From contig NZ_JANXMU010000083.1 in NCBI RefSeq assembly GCF_025354435.1, positions 1 through 64,000 on the forward strand: a stretch of 64,000 bases of DNA, written 5' to 3'. Below the pieces are notes generated by a model that was not told where the DNA came from, did not search any database, and worked only from the letters and a program-made list of their open reading frames with translations. Shown piece by piece: positions 36,501 through 44,320 of this stretch. Each line of letters begins with the position of its first letter. Within the stretch, counting starts at the first letter, position 1. Origin of the DNA: Rhodoferax sp. (GTDB taxonomy: Bacteria; Pseudomonadota; Gammaproteobacteria; Burkholderiales; Burkholderiaceae_C). Both the position numbers and the translations under genes were made by a program.

Positions 36501-39500
36501 GCCGCGTCGCCGGTGTGGATCTGGTGGACCAGCCGCCCCCGCGCAAGCAGCGAAGATGCCCGCCTACCCACCGCCGACCTGGCGCGGCTGCACGGCATTG
36601 CCCGCGACACCTGGCGCTGGTTTGAGCGCTGCATTGGCCCTGAAGATAACTACCTGCCGCCCGACAACCTGCAAACCCTGCCAGTGGACATGCTGGCGCA
36701 CCGCACCTCTCCTACCAACATCGGCCTGTACCTGCTGAGCGTGGCCTGTGCCCGCCAGTTTGGCTGGATCGGCACGCAAGACCTGCTGGAGCGGCTGGAG
36801 ACCACCCTGGCCACGCTGGGCCGCATGCAACGCCACCGGGGCCACTTCTACAACTGGTATGACACGCAAACCTGCGCGCCGCTGCTGCCGCTGTATGTGT
36901 CCACCGTGGACAGTGGCAACCTCAGCGGGCACCTGCTGGCCGTGGCCCAAGCCTGCCGGGAAATGGCAGTGATGCCTTACGACACCCAGGCCGCCCACCG
37001 TGCACTGCTGGCATCCCGCAACCGCATCGCCCCACTGCTGGCCAACCGTAACCGCCTGGCACCAGCCCAGCGCGAGCAACTGCGCTGGATGCTGGCCGAC
37101 CACCGTGCCACCCGCCAAAGTGCCGAGAAAGACCTGGAAAACCATCCCCAGGCCGATGCGGAACGCTTGTTGGCCCTGGCGCACAGCATGGAAGACATGG
37201 CCTGGGCGGCCGACTACCGCTTCCTGTACCACCGCAAGCGGCACCTGCTGCACATTGGCTACCGGGTGGCCGAGCAGCAACTGGATGCGGGCTTTTACGA
37301 CCTGCTGGCTTCCGAGTCGCGCCTGACCAGCCTGCTGGCCATTGCCAAGGGCGACGTGCCGGTGCGCCACTGGGCATCGCTAGGGCGGCCGTTTTACGCC
37401 ATCGGGGCCGACGCGGGCCTGCGCTCGTGGTCGGGGTCGATGTTCGAGTACCTGATGCCAACCCTGGTGCTGGTCGAGCCCCCCGGCAGCGTTCTGCAAG
37501 AGGCCTGCCACGCTGCGCTGCAAGAGCAAATAGCCTATGCCCAGGCACGCAAGGTGCCGTGGGGCATTTCAGAATCTGCCTATGCCGGGCAAGACCACAC
37601 CTTGGCCTACCAGTACGCGCCACAGGGTGTACCCCGGCTGGCGCTGCGCCGAACGCCGATCGACGAGCTGGTCATCGCCCCCTATGCTACCGGGCTTGCA
37701 GTGCAGGTAGCGCCTGCATTAGCAGCTGCGAATTTTGTAGCACTGGAGAATTTGGGTGCGCACGGGCGCTACGGCTTTATTGAGGCACTGGACTTCACCC
37801 CGGCACGCCAAACCGATGGCGAAGCCTTCACCCCCGTCAGCACCTTCATGGCCCACCACCAGGGCATGACCCTGGTAGCCCTGGCCAATGTCCTGCTGGA
37901 CGGCCCGGCCCAGCGCTGGGGCATGGCCAACCCCTCGATTGAGGCAGTAACCTCGCTGCTGCACGAACGTGCACCGCGCGAGGTCTCGCTGCTGAACGCC
38001 CCCCCGGCCGGGCCACCGACCCAGTTGATGCAGCAGCGCGCCCCTGGCCTGCTGCGCGAAGTAGTGCCCGGCGGCACCGCGCTGGAGCCCACGCACCTGC
38101 TGTCCAACGGGCGCTACCACGTGGTGCTGCGGGCCAATGGCGCGGGCTGGAGCCGCCACGGCAGCACCGGCATCACCCGCTGGCGCGACGACGCATTGCG
38201 CGATGCCTATGGCAGCTTCTTTTACCTGCGCTGGAGCGCGGAGCAGCCGCTGGTGTCAATCACCCAGCACCCGGCCCCCGACCCGGCTGCCGAATACCAC
38301 AGCACCTACCATGCCGACCGGGTCTGTTTCGATGCCGAATGGCCCGGCGTGCAAGCCCACACCACGGTGTGGGTCAGCCCCGAGGACGACATCGAGTTCC
38401 GCCAGGTAGAGCTACGCAACCTGGGCGACCAGCCATTGGAGATCGAACTGGTGTCAGCCTTTGAAGTCACGCTTTCCGATGCGCGGGCCGACGAAGCCCA
38501 CCCAGCCTTCACCAACCTGTTTGTACGCGCGCAGTGGCAAGCGGAAGACCAGGCGCTGGTGTTCGAGCGCACCCCGCGCCTGCCTACCGAGCAGGCCCTG
38601 CAGGCAGCGCATTTCATGGTCGATACCGACCCGCAGGTACGGGGCGTAAGCATCCAGACCGACCGGCAACACTGGCTGGGCCGCAACCGCGATGCCAGCC
38701 AGCCACAGGCCCTGTTTGCGGCTCCGCCCGCATCGGGTGCGCTCGATACCGGGCTTGACCCGGTCTGCGCCATGGCCTTCAAGCTGCGCATTGCCGCGCA
38801 TGGCAAGGCCCGCCTGACCTTTGCCACGGCAGCCAGCGACAACGCCGACACCCTGCAGGCCGTGATCGACAAGTACCGGCAGCACAGCAATGTGAAGCGC
38901 TCGTCGCTGATGTCGGCCACGCTGACCGGCATCCGCCTGCGCACCTGGGGTTTGGCCCCCGACAACCTGGTGGCTATCCAGACCCTGACCAGCGCCCTGG
39001 CGCTGAGCCTGTCGCGCCCGAATGTGCGCACTGCACCCGACGGCATGGCCCCGGTGAGCGACCGGCGGCTGCTGTGGCGCTTTGGCATCTCGGGCGACCG
39101 GCCCATCTTGCTGGTATCTGCCAGCGCCATGGAAGGCCTGGGCCTGCTGCGTGCCCTGGCCCAGTCGCTGAAGCTGTGGTCCTGGGGCGGCCTGGGGTGT
39201 GACCTGGTGGTGGTGAACGCCGAGCCCGCCTCCTACCTGATGGCGCTGCACCGTGAGATCGGCATCCTGCGTGACCGCCATGCGGCCGACCGGGGCGGCG
39301 AATCCGCGCCCACCACCATGTACCTGTTGCGGGCCGATGAGCTGAGCGCCGACGAGTTCAGCACCCTGCACGCCCAAGCCCGTGTGCGCCTGCTGGCCGA
39401 TGGCCGTCCGCTGCTGCACCACGTGCAGGCCTGGACCGCTCTGCACGAGGAGGCACTGGAAAACCGGCAAACCGTTTCGACCCTGGCCGTACCTCTGGTG

Positions 39501-41936
39501 CCCTTGCGCTATGCAGCCGTACCGGCTCCTGCCGGGGTGTTTACCGCCGAGGGCGAGTTCCGCTTCGATATCAGCCCCACGCTGCGCACCGTGCGGCCGT
39601 GGACCAATGTGCTGGCGAACCCGGGCTTTGGCGCGCACATTACCGAAGCCGGTGGTGGCTACAGCTGGGGCATGAACAGCCGCCTGAACCAGCTCACCAC
39701 CTGGTCCAACGATCCGGTGGGCGACACACCCTCGGAATGGTTTTTGCTGCAAGACCGCAAGACGCTGGAGGTGTGGAGCATTGCCCCCAATGCCTGGAGC
39801 GACCCGCAGGCGGTCTACCACGTGGCGCACGGCCAGGGCAGCACCACCATCCGCCACCGCCGCGGCGACATCGACGTAGCCGCCACCTGGTGCGTAGCCC
39901 CCGACACGGCTGTGAAGCACGTGCGGCTACACATCATCAACCGGGGCCACCGCAGCCTGCAACTGCGCATCATCGGTATAGCCGAATGGCTGATGGGGGC
40001 CAACCGCAGCGACCGCGGCACCGTGCACACAGGTATGTTCCAGCACACGGACACCACGGCGCTACTGTGTACCCAACGTGAACGCAGTGCAGGTTTTGGC
40101 GAAGGCACGGCCTTCCTGGCCCTGACCGGCGACGACCAGCATGCGGTGGACGACTGGACCTGTGACCGCCGTGAATGCTTTGATGCGCGCGGTCGCCTGG
40201 TGTTGCCCGACCATTTTGGCCACGTTACTGGTGCCGGGCTGGACCCCTGCGCCGCCCTGTCCACCACGCTGCAACTGGCCGCAGGCGACACCGCCGACCG
40301 GGTGTTTTTGCTGGGCTATGCGGCCAACCCGCTGCTGGCCCGCGAGACAGTGCTGCAGGCCGCTGCGGTCAACGCCACCCAGCGCCTGGAGTCGTCCCGC
40401 GCGCATTGGTACGCGCTGCTGGGGGCCACCGTGGTGGCCACACCCGACCCGCTGTTCGATGCCATGGTGAACCACTGGCTGCTGTACCAAACCGTGGCCT
40501 GCCGCCTGTGGGCCAAGTCCGGCTTTTACCAGGCCGGTGGGGCCACGGGTTTCCGCGACCAGTTGCAAGACGCGATGGCACTGGCCTGGGCCGCACCCGG
40601 CATGCTGCGCGAGCAGATCACCATGTGCGCGGCGCGGCAGTTCCCCGAGGGCGACGTGCAGCACTGGTGGCATGCACCCACCGGCGCGGGCGTGCGCACG
40701 CACTTTTCAGACGACCTGCTGTGGCTGCCGCACGCCTGCGCCCATTACCTGCGCAGCACGGGCGATGCAACGCTGCTGGAGGTCCAGGTGCCTTTCCTGG
40801 AAGGCGCGGCCATTCCCGCGGGTGCCGAAGACGCGTACTACACACCCGAGACCGGCATGGACGGCGCCACGGTGTACGAGCATGCGGCGCGCACCATCGA
40901 CCGCAGCCTGGCGGTGGGCACGCACGGCCTGCCCTTGATGGGCAGCGGCGACTGGAACGATGGCATGAACCGCGTCGGCATCGAAGGCCAGGGCGAATCG
41001 GTGTGGCTGGGCTGGTTCCTGTGCCAGGTGGTGGCCGAATTTGCGCCGCTAGCCCACGCCCGCGGCGACACCGCCCGCGCGGGGCGCTGGGAACAGGCCG
41101 CCGAAGGCTGGAAAACTGCGCTGGTGGGCTCTGCCTGGGACGGCCAGTGGTTCAAACGCGCGTTTTTTGACAACGGTGAAGCCCTGGGCTCGCACTTCAA
41201 TCCCGAGGCCCAGATCGACCTGATCGCCCAGGCCTGGGCCGTGCTGTCGCAAGCCGCACCCGTGGCCCTGCAACGCATTGCGCTGACGGCCATGGAGCAG
41301 CATTTGGTAGACCCGCAGGCCGGGCTTATCAAGCTGCTGGACCCGCCGCTGGCACACGCTGTGCCCAGCGCCGGTTATATCCAGGCCTACCCGCCGGGCG
41401 TGCGTGAAAACGGCGGCCAGTACTCGCATGCGGGGGTCTGGGCGATGATGGCGCAGGCGGCCTTTGTGCAGGGCCAGCCCAACAGCAGCGTGGCCGAGCG
41501 GGACACTGCCTACCGCTACTTCACCTACCTGAACCCGGCCCACCGGGCCAGCAACCCGGCGCAGAACGCCGCCTACGGCATCGAACCCTATGTGATGGCC
41601 GGTGACGTATATACCCAGCCACCCTACGTGGGGCGTGGTGGCTGGAGCTGGTACACCGGGTCGGCGGGTTGGATGCACCGTGCAGCCATCGCGTCCATCT
41701 TTGGCCTGGAACAGGGTGCAGATACGCTGCGCTTCACCCCCTGCCTGCCCTCGCACTGGCCGCAAGCAGAACTAACGCTGCGCCGGGGGGAACGCAGCAT
41801 GCGCTTCATCTTTACCCGCAATACACCGGATGCCGTGCTGGTTGCCAATGGACCGGACGCCCAGCTGCTGCGCGTGGGCGAAGCATTGCCATGGAGCGAC
41901 CTGGCTGCGCAGACCTGCTTCGTGGTTCCGCTTTAA
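33600..41936 (+). CDS. Cyclic beta-1,2-glucan synthase-type protein (NdvB/Cgs family)
   Basis: Very large inner-membrane protein, 2778 residues, the size of NdvB/Cgs. In order: N-terminal glucan-synthase region; membrane helices about 405-455; a GT84 glycosyltransferase domain with TLDSDTQLPPG and the RWTRGDWQLLA motif; further helices about 807-850 and 938-975; a glucoamylase-like region (about 1000-1400; EDNYLPPDNLQ, FYNWYDTQT, SMFEYLMPTL); and C-terminal GH94 phosphorylase-like domains ending with GSGDWNDGMN, ESVWLGWF and QYSHAGVWAMMAQA. It would polymerise UDP-glucose, trim, cyclise and export beta-1,2-glucan to the periplasm for osmoadaptation. No ribosome site precedes ATG 33600; coupling to the small upstream gene is likely. 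Two GTCCTAC dyads lie in the operon's promoter region. Confidence 0.93.
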   Translation: MATELLRLVPSAPPALCQMLDGVRGPVQPPIRSEIFGLQRFAQHGRSLGETHRAERPSLRAASFFPRLRENIHTLDEAHRYIGVQAATGYDVSPAAEWLLDNFHLIEAQLEEIHAGLPRSYFRALPVLQDEPLAGLPRVYGVAWAFVAHTDGAFDEALLVQFLSAYQETRELNLAEMWALPTTLRVVLVENLRRLAERVATNKAAREVANLCCDHLDTTTIADLDELLALLNARGVGRMFLTQMGLRLQDSHTNADARFNDWLQAALPDFAAAQTQHNVDQAADNLSVSNAVKSLRAIGDADWPDIVARTSLLMQRMLASPIFEAEHPHTRDATLHGIERLAKRSGHSEASVTQTLLGLMQTPTADNATGVPSYWLEGAGRPVLVKSLGLQENAAVLWRSITRRAALPAYLGALGVGSVGLVAWMLHHHAGGLGLLLLTAALMLFPASEAIVAIINRLISESVRPQHLPRLGLLDGIPPAHRVLVVIPAMLDSAASARALVHRLHLHYIANPEPCAQFGLLSDWVDADTERTPADADLLSAATQAISALNQRYPSLNGAAPRFILLHRERTFSTTEQRWIGWERKRGKLEQLVEALATDSSAAFMYLGNTSRIASHTPYIVTLDSDTQLPPGRLRELVGVAAHPHNQPQLDASGRSVVQGYGILQPRVATPLPARKDFTLYHWLFAGQCGIDPYSAATSEVYQDVFGEGSFTGKGLLHVQALHAVLSGRLPEGQVLSHDLLEGSLARCAAVTDISVIEDAPFHADVAASRVHRWTRGDWQLLAILLNSGRYPLRGINVWKMFDNLRRSLVAPASLLLLLLALCTPALSPWAALALVAAAFSAGPLMGAVAGFSPSRDDLAKRHFYRQAGSDLARTLWGGLWHVAQLLMHALLAVDAIARALYRMFVSHRHLLQWTTAAAAQAQARTHLPALVRAHWSLPVVALLLLAGLLAVGTAHPALATVLCLLWAASPVWIWWTSRPRASSEDARLPTADLARLHGIARDTWRWFERCIGPEDNYLPPDNLQTLPVDMLAHRTSPTNIGLYLLSVACARQFGWIGTQDLLERLETTLATLGRMQRHRGHFYNWYDTQTCAPLLPLYVSTVDSGNLSGHLLAVAQACREMAVMPYDTQAAHRALLASRNRIAPLLANRNRLAPAQREQLRWMLADHRATRQSAEKDLENHPQADAERLLALAHSMEDMAWAADYRFLYHRKRHLLHIGYRVAEQQLDAGFYDLLASESRLTSLLAIAKGDVPVRHWASLGRPFYAIGADAGLRSWSGSMFEYLMPTLVLVEPPGSVLQEACHAALQEQIAYAQARKVPWGISESAYAGQDHTLAYQYAPQGVPRLALRRTPIDELVIAPYATGLAVQVAPALAAANFVALENLGAHGRYGFIEALDFTPARQTDGEAFTPVSTFMAHHQGMTLVALANVLLDGPAQRWGMANPSIEAVTSLLHERAPREVSLLNAPPAGPPTQLMQQRAPGLLREVVPGGTALEPTHLLSNGRYHVVLRANGAGWSRHGSTGITRWRDDALRDAYGSFFYLRWSAEQPLVSITQHPAPDPAAEYHSTYHADRVCFDAEWPGVQAHTTVWVSPEDDIEFRQVELRNLGDQPLEIELVSAFEVTLSDARADEAHPAFTNLFVRAQWQAEDQALVFERTPRLPTEQALQAAHFMVDTDPQVRGVSIQTDRQHWLGRNRDASQPQALFAAPPASGALDTGLDPVCAMAFKLRIAAHGKARLTFATAASDNADTLQAVIDKYRQHSNVKRSSLMSATLTGIRLRTWGLAPDNLVAIQTLTSALALSLSRPNVRTAPDGMAPVSDRRLLWRFGISGDRPILLVSASAMEGLGLLRALAQSLKLWSWGGLGCDLVVVNAEPASYLMALHREIGILRDRHAADRGGESAPTTMYLLRADELSADEFSTLHAQARVRLLADGRPLLHHVQAWTALHEEALENRQTVSTLAVPLVPLRYAAVPAPAGVFTAEGEFRFDISPTLRTVRPWTNVLANPGFGAHITEAGGGYSWGMNSRLNQLTTWSNDPVGDTPSEWFLLQDRKTLEVWSIAPNAWSDPQAVYHVAHGQGSTTIRHRRGDIDVAATWCVAPDTAVKHVRLHIINRGHRSLQLRIIGIAEWLMGANRSDRGTVHTGMFQHTDTTALLCTQRERSAGFGEGTAFLALTGDDQHAVDDWTCDRRECFDARGRLVLPDHFGHVTGAGLDPCAALSTTLQLAAGDTADRVFLLGYAANPLLARETVLQAAAVNATQRLESSRAHWYALLGATVVATPDPLFDAMVNHWLLYQTVACRLWAKSGFYQAGGATGFRDQLQDAMALAWAAPGMLREQITMCAARQFPEGDVQHWWHAPTGAGVRTHFSDDLLWLPHACAHYLRSTGDATLLEVQVPFLEGAAIPAGAEDAYYTPETGMDGATVYEHAARTIDRSLAVGTHGLPLMGSGDWNDGMNRVGIEGQGESVWLGWFLCQVVAEFAPLAHARGDTARAGRWEQAAEGWKTALVGSAWDGQWFKRAFFDNGEALGSHFNPEAQIDLIAQAWAVLSQAAPVALQRIALTAMEQHLVDPQAGLIKLLDPPLAHAVPSAGYIQAYPPGVRENGGQYSHAGVWAMMAQAAFVQGQPNSSVAERDTAYRYFTYLNPAHRASNPAQNAAYGIEPYVMAGDVYTQPPYVGRGGWSWYTGSAGWMHRAAIASIFGLEQGADTLRFTPCLPSHWPQAELTLRRGERSMRFIFTRNTPDAVLVANGPDAQLLRVGEALPWSDLAAQTCFVVPL

Positions 41937-41996
41937 GTTTCGAAACTACGCGCTCAGGCCGAAGGCCGGACTGCCGCAGGCTAGCCGACAAGGCCA

Positions 41997-42012
41997 TGCG
42001 GCATCCTCCTAC
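41997..42012 (+). promoter_or_regulatory. GTCCTAC dyad, site 10 (weak)
   Basis: TGCGGCATCCTCCTAC, 109 bases upstream of the ferritin-like gene. The right half-site TCCTAC is intact, the left arm is not. It is included because of its position before a stress cluster. Confidence 0.35.
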
Positions 42013-42120
42013 ACGGCCTAGCGGCACACGCCGATAGGGCGCAACAGACCTCGCTTTTAAAGTTCAGTCATTGGTTGGGTAGCACCCAATCCCCCTCAAC
42101 CGAGTAACCAAGGAACCACG

Positions 42121-42693
42121 ATGTCCGCCAAGAATGAACCCACGAATGTCACGCAGCTGCAGACCACTAACGTGGATCGCATGGTGTTGAATGAAGCGGC
42201 CCTCGGTGCCGCCCGCCGCAGCCTGGACCAGGGTGCCGTCACCCCCAGCTATGGCCCCTGGCGCGAAGACATCATCAAGCTGCTGAACGACTCCTTGGCC
42301 ACCGAGCTGGTCTGCGTGCTGCGCTACAAGCGCCACCACTTCACCGCCGATGGCCTGGCCTCTTCTGCGATTGCTGCCGAATTTCTGGTGCATGCCACCG
42401 AAGAGTCCAGCCACGCCGACCGCCTGGCCCAGCGCATCGTGCAGCTTGGCGGAGAGCCCGACTTTTCGCCGGATTCGCTGACCAAACGCAGCCATGCCGC
42501 CTACGACGACTCGAAAGAGCTGAAAGAAATGATCAAAGCCAATTTGGTCGCTGAGCGTGTGGCGATTGAAGCCTACAGCCAGATGATTGCCATGATTGGC
42601 GACAAGGATTCGACCACCCGCCGCTTGCTGGAAGACATCTTGAGCGACGAGCAAGAGCATGCCGAAGAGCTCAAGGACTGGCTGGCCGTTTAG
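42121..42693 (+). CDS. Ferritin-like / bacterioferritin-type protein
   Basis: 190 residues, four-helix ferritin-like bundle. Di-iron ligand pattern: E in LLNDSLATELVCVLRYKRHH, EESSH in FLVHATEESSHADRL, E in AERVAIEAYSQM, and EQEH in LSDEQEHAEELKDWL. The general shape is that of bacterioferritin or Dps-like iron proteins that oxidise and store Fe(II), but a haem-ligand Met is not evident. Start at 42121 after AAGGAACC. First gene of a cluster with a BON lipoprotein and CsbD, ended by a strong terminator; probably stress inducible. Confidence 0.85.
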   Translation: MSAKNEPTNVTQLQTTNVDRMVLNEAALGAARRSLDQGAVTPSYGPWREDIIKLLNDSLATELVCVLRYKRHHFTADGLASSAIAAEFLVHATEESSHADRLAQRIVQLGGEPDFSPDSLTKRSHAAYDDSKELKEMIKANLVAERVAIEAYSQMIAMIGDKDSTTRRLLEDILSDEQEHAEELKDWLAV

Positions 42694-42763
42694 TGTTTTT
42701 GCCCTGGCTGGTGAGGCCATTCACCATGCCAAACCAACTTTTCAATCAACTGGAATATTCAAA

Positions 42764-43084
42764 ATGAAACTGACCATCCGTACCACCCTCGCCGCTTCCA
42801 TCACCGCTATCGTTTTGCTGACGACCGCAGGCTGCGCCGTCACCCGCGGCCAGGAACCTGTCGGTGCCTACATTGATGACTCCGCCGTGACCACCAGCGT
42901 CAAAGCCCGCTTTGTGGAAAACAAGGAAGTGGACGCGTCGGCCATCAGCGTGGAAACCCTGAACGGTACCGTGATGCTGTCTGGCTTTGCCAAGAACATG
43001 ACGGAAAAAACCACGGCTGAAAGCATTGCCCGCAACGTCAAGGGCGTGAAGGCTGTGAAGAACGCCATCGCCATCCGCCCTTAA
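42764..43084 (+). CDS. BON-domain lipoprotein
   Basis: 106 residues. Lipoprotein signal with lipobox LTTAGC (lipidated Cys24), then a single BON domain (about 38-106; DSAVTTSVKARFVENKEVDA, VETLNGTVMLSGFAKN, GVKAVKNAI). BON domains bind phospholipid and stabilise the envelope; OsmY-type proteins are the best-known examples. It sits 70 bases after the ferritin-like gene and 42 before csbD. The cell location is the periplasmic face of a membrane. Confidence 0.9.
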   Translation: MKLTIRTTLAASITAIVLLTTAGCAVTRGQEPVGAYIDDSAVTTSVKARFVENKEVDASAISVETLNGTVMLSGFAKNMTEKTTAESIARNVKGVKAVKNAIAIRP

Positions 43085-43126
43085 TCGCAGCACCATTTTT
43101 TAACCCGCAACTGCAAGGAGACAGCT

Positions 43127-43345
43127 ATGAATTGGGACACTATCCAAGGTAACTGGAAACAAGCTACCGGTAAAGTCAAAGAGCAATGGGGCAAACTGAC
43201 CGACGACGACCTCGATGTGGTTGCCGGTAAGCGCGACCAGCTCGCTGGCAAAATCCAGGAACGCTATGGCATTGCCAAGGACGAGGCTGAAAAGCAATTG
43301 TCTGAATGGGAAAAGAAGTCCAAAGACGACTCCTGGTCTAAATAA
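43127..43345 (+). CDS. CsbD-family stress protein
   Basis: 72 residues, the typical CsbD length and sequence: NWDTIQGNWKQATGKVKEQWG, then LTDDDLDVVAGKRDQLAGKI, with the YGIAKDEAEKQL tail. Highly charged, helical, soluble. CsbD is a general-stress protein (sigmaB-controlled in Bacillus) of unknown mechanism. A good GGAG ribosome site precedes ATG 43127. Followed by a rho-independent terminator. Confidence 0.93.
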   Translation: MNWDTIQGNWKQATGKVKEQWGKLTDDDLDVVAGKRDQLAGKIQERYGIAKDEAEKQLSEWEKKSKDDSWSK

Positions 43346-43365
43346 GCCAGCCGTCTGACGGTTAA

Positions 43366-43399
43366 AACGCCCCGAGATCGGACCCGATCTCGGGGCGTT
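43366..43399 (+). terminator. Rho-independent terminator after csbD
   Basis: Perfect 16-bp stem (AACGCCCCGAGATCGG and its complement) with a two-base gap at the tip, closed by A/T bases and followed by T. It ends the ferritin-like/BON/CsbD transcript. Confidence 0.92.
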
Positions 43400-43478
43400 T
43401 GCACGTGTGCTGCACAGAGGTTGTGGGAGCGCCATCAACAGGCTCGGTAACATCTCCCATTTTTCTGCGGATTCCCCC

Positions 43479-44249
43479 ATGCAACTCGCCACCTGGAACG
43501 TCAACTCCCTCACCGTGCGCCTGCCCCAAGTTCTGGACTGGCTGGCTGCCAACCCGGTCGAGGTGCTGGCGTTGCAAGAAACCAAAATGACCGACGACAA
43601 GTTCCCGCACGCGGCTTTTGCCGAAGCCGGGTACCAGGCGCAGTGGTTTGGCCAAAAGACCTACAACGGGGTAGCCCTGCTCAGCAAGACTGCCGCCACC
43701 GATGTGGTGAAAAACATCCCCGGTTTCAGCGACGACCTGGCCCGCGTGGTCACCGGCACGGTCCAGGGCGTGCGCGTCATCGGGGCCTATTTCCCCAATG
43801 GCCAGGAACCCGGCAGCGAAAAATTCGACTACAAGGTGCACTGGCTCAAAGCCCTGCGCGACTGGGTCAAGGCCGAGCTACTGGTATATCCGCAGCTGGT
43901 GCTGATGGGCGACTACAACATTACCTTTGACGATGCCGACGTGTGGGACCCGATCGGCCTGAAAGACACCATCCATTGCACCGACGAGGAGCGCTATCAC
44001 CTGCAGGCCCTGGTGGGCCTGGGCCTGACCGACAGCCACCGCCTGTTTCCCCAGCCCGATAAATGCTATTCATGGTGGGATTACCGCGACTTTGGCTTTC
44101 GCCGTAACCGGGGCATGCGCATCGACCACATCCTGGTCAGCCCGGCGCTCAAGCCCTTGGTCACGGCCTGCGTGATCGACAAAGTGCCACGCAAAAACGA
44201 GCGGCCCAGCGACCACGCGCCGGTGGTGGTTACGCTGAACCTGGCCTGA
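43479..44249 (+). CDS. xth: Exodeoxyribonuclease III family AP endonuclease
   Basis: 256 residues, endonuclease/exonuclease/phosphatase fold. Metal and catalytic motifs: TWNVNSL, LQETKM, the GAYFPNG strand, LMGDYNIT, DYRDFGFRRNRGMRIDHIL-type Trp/Asp block and the final PSDHAPV. Repairs abasic sites and removes 3' blocking groups from DNA. Start ATG 43479 gives MQLATWNVNSL, the standard N-terminus. Single gene behind the csbD terminator; the promoter must lie in 43400-43478. Confidence 0.93.
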   Translation: MQLATWNVNSLTVRLPQVLDWLAANPVEVLALQETKMTDDKFPHAAFAEAGYQAQWFGQKTYNGVALLSKTAATDVVKNIPGFSDDLARVVTGTVQGVRVIGAYFPNGQEPGSEKFDYKVHWLKALRDWVKAELLVYPQLVLMGDYNITFDDADVWDPIGLKDTIHCTDEERYHLQALVGLGLTDSHRLFPQPDKCYSWWDYRDFGFRRNRGMRIDHILVSPALKPLVTACVIDKVPRKNERPSDHAPVVVTLNLA

Positions 44250-44270
44250 AAAGCCGCTGCCCCGATTTAC

Positions 44271-44320
44271 TATAGTTTTAAGAGCTACTTGCGTAGGTCT
44301 TATATGGGCTAGAGCCCTAT
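44271..44320 (+). repeat. Extragenic repeat, copy 8
   Basis: AAGAGCTACTTGCGTAGG then TATATGGGCTAGAGCC. Its right end runs past the stop codon of the leftward GGDEF-EAL gene by a few bases, so it sits between two convergent genes, as copy 3 does. Confidence 0.65.

Noticed and set aside
37700..37760. AT-rich codon run in the glucan synthase gene that looks slightly like a repeat
   Set aside because: The encoded residues are normal for the family and the repeat core cannot be aligned.
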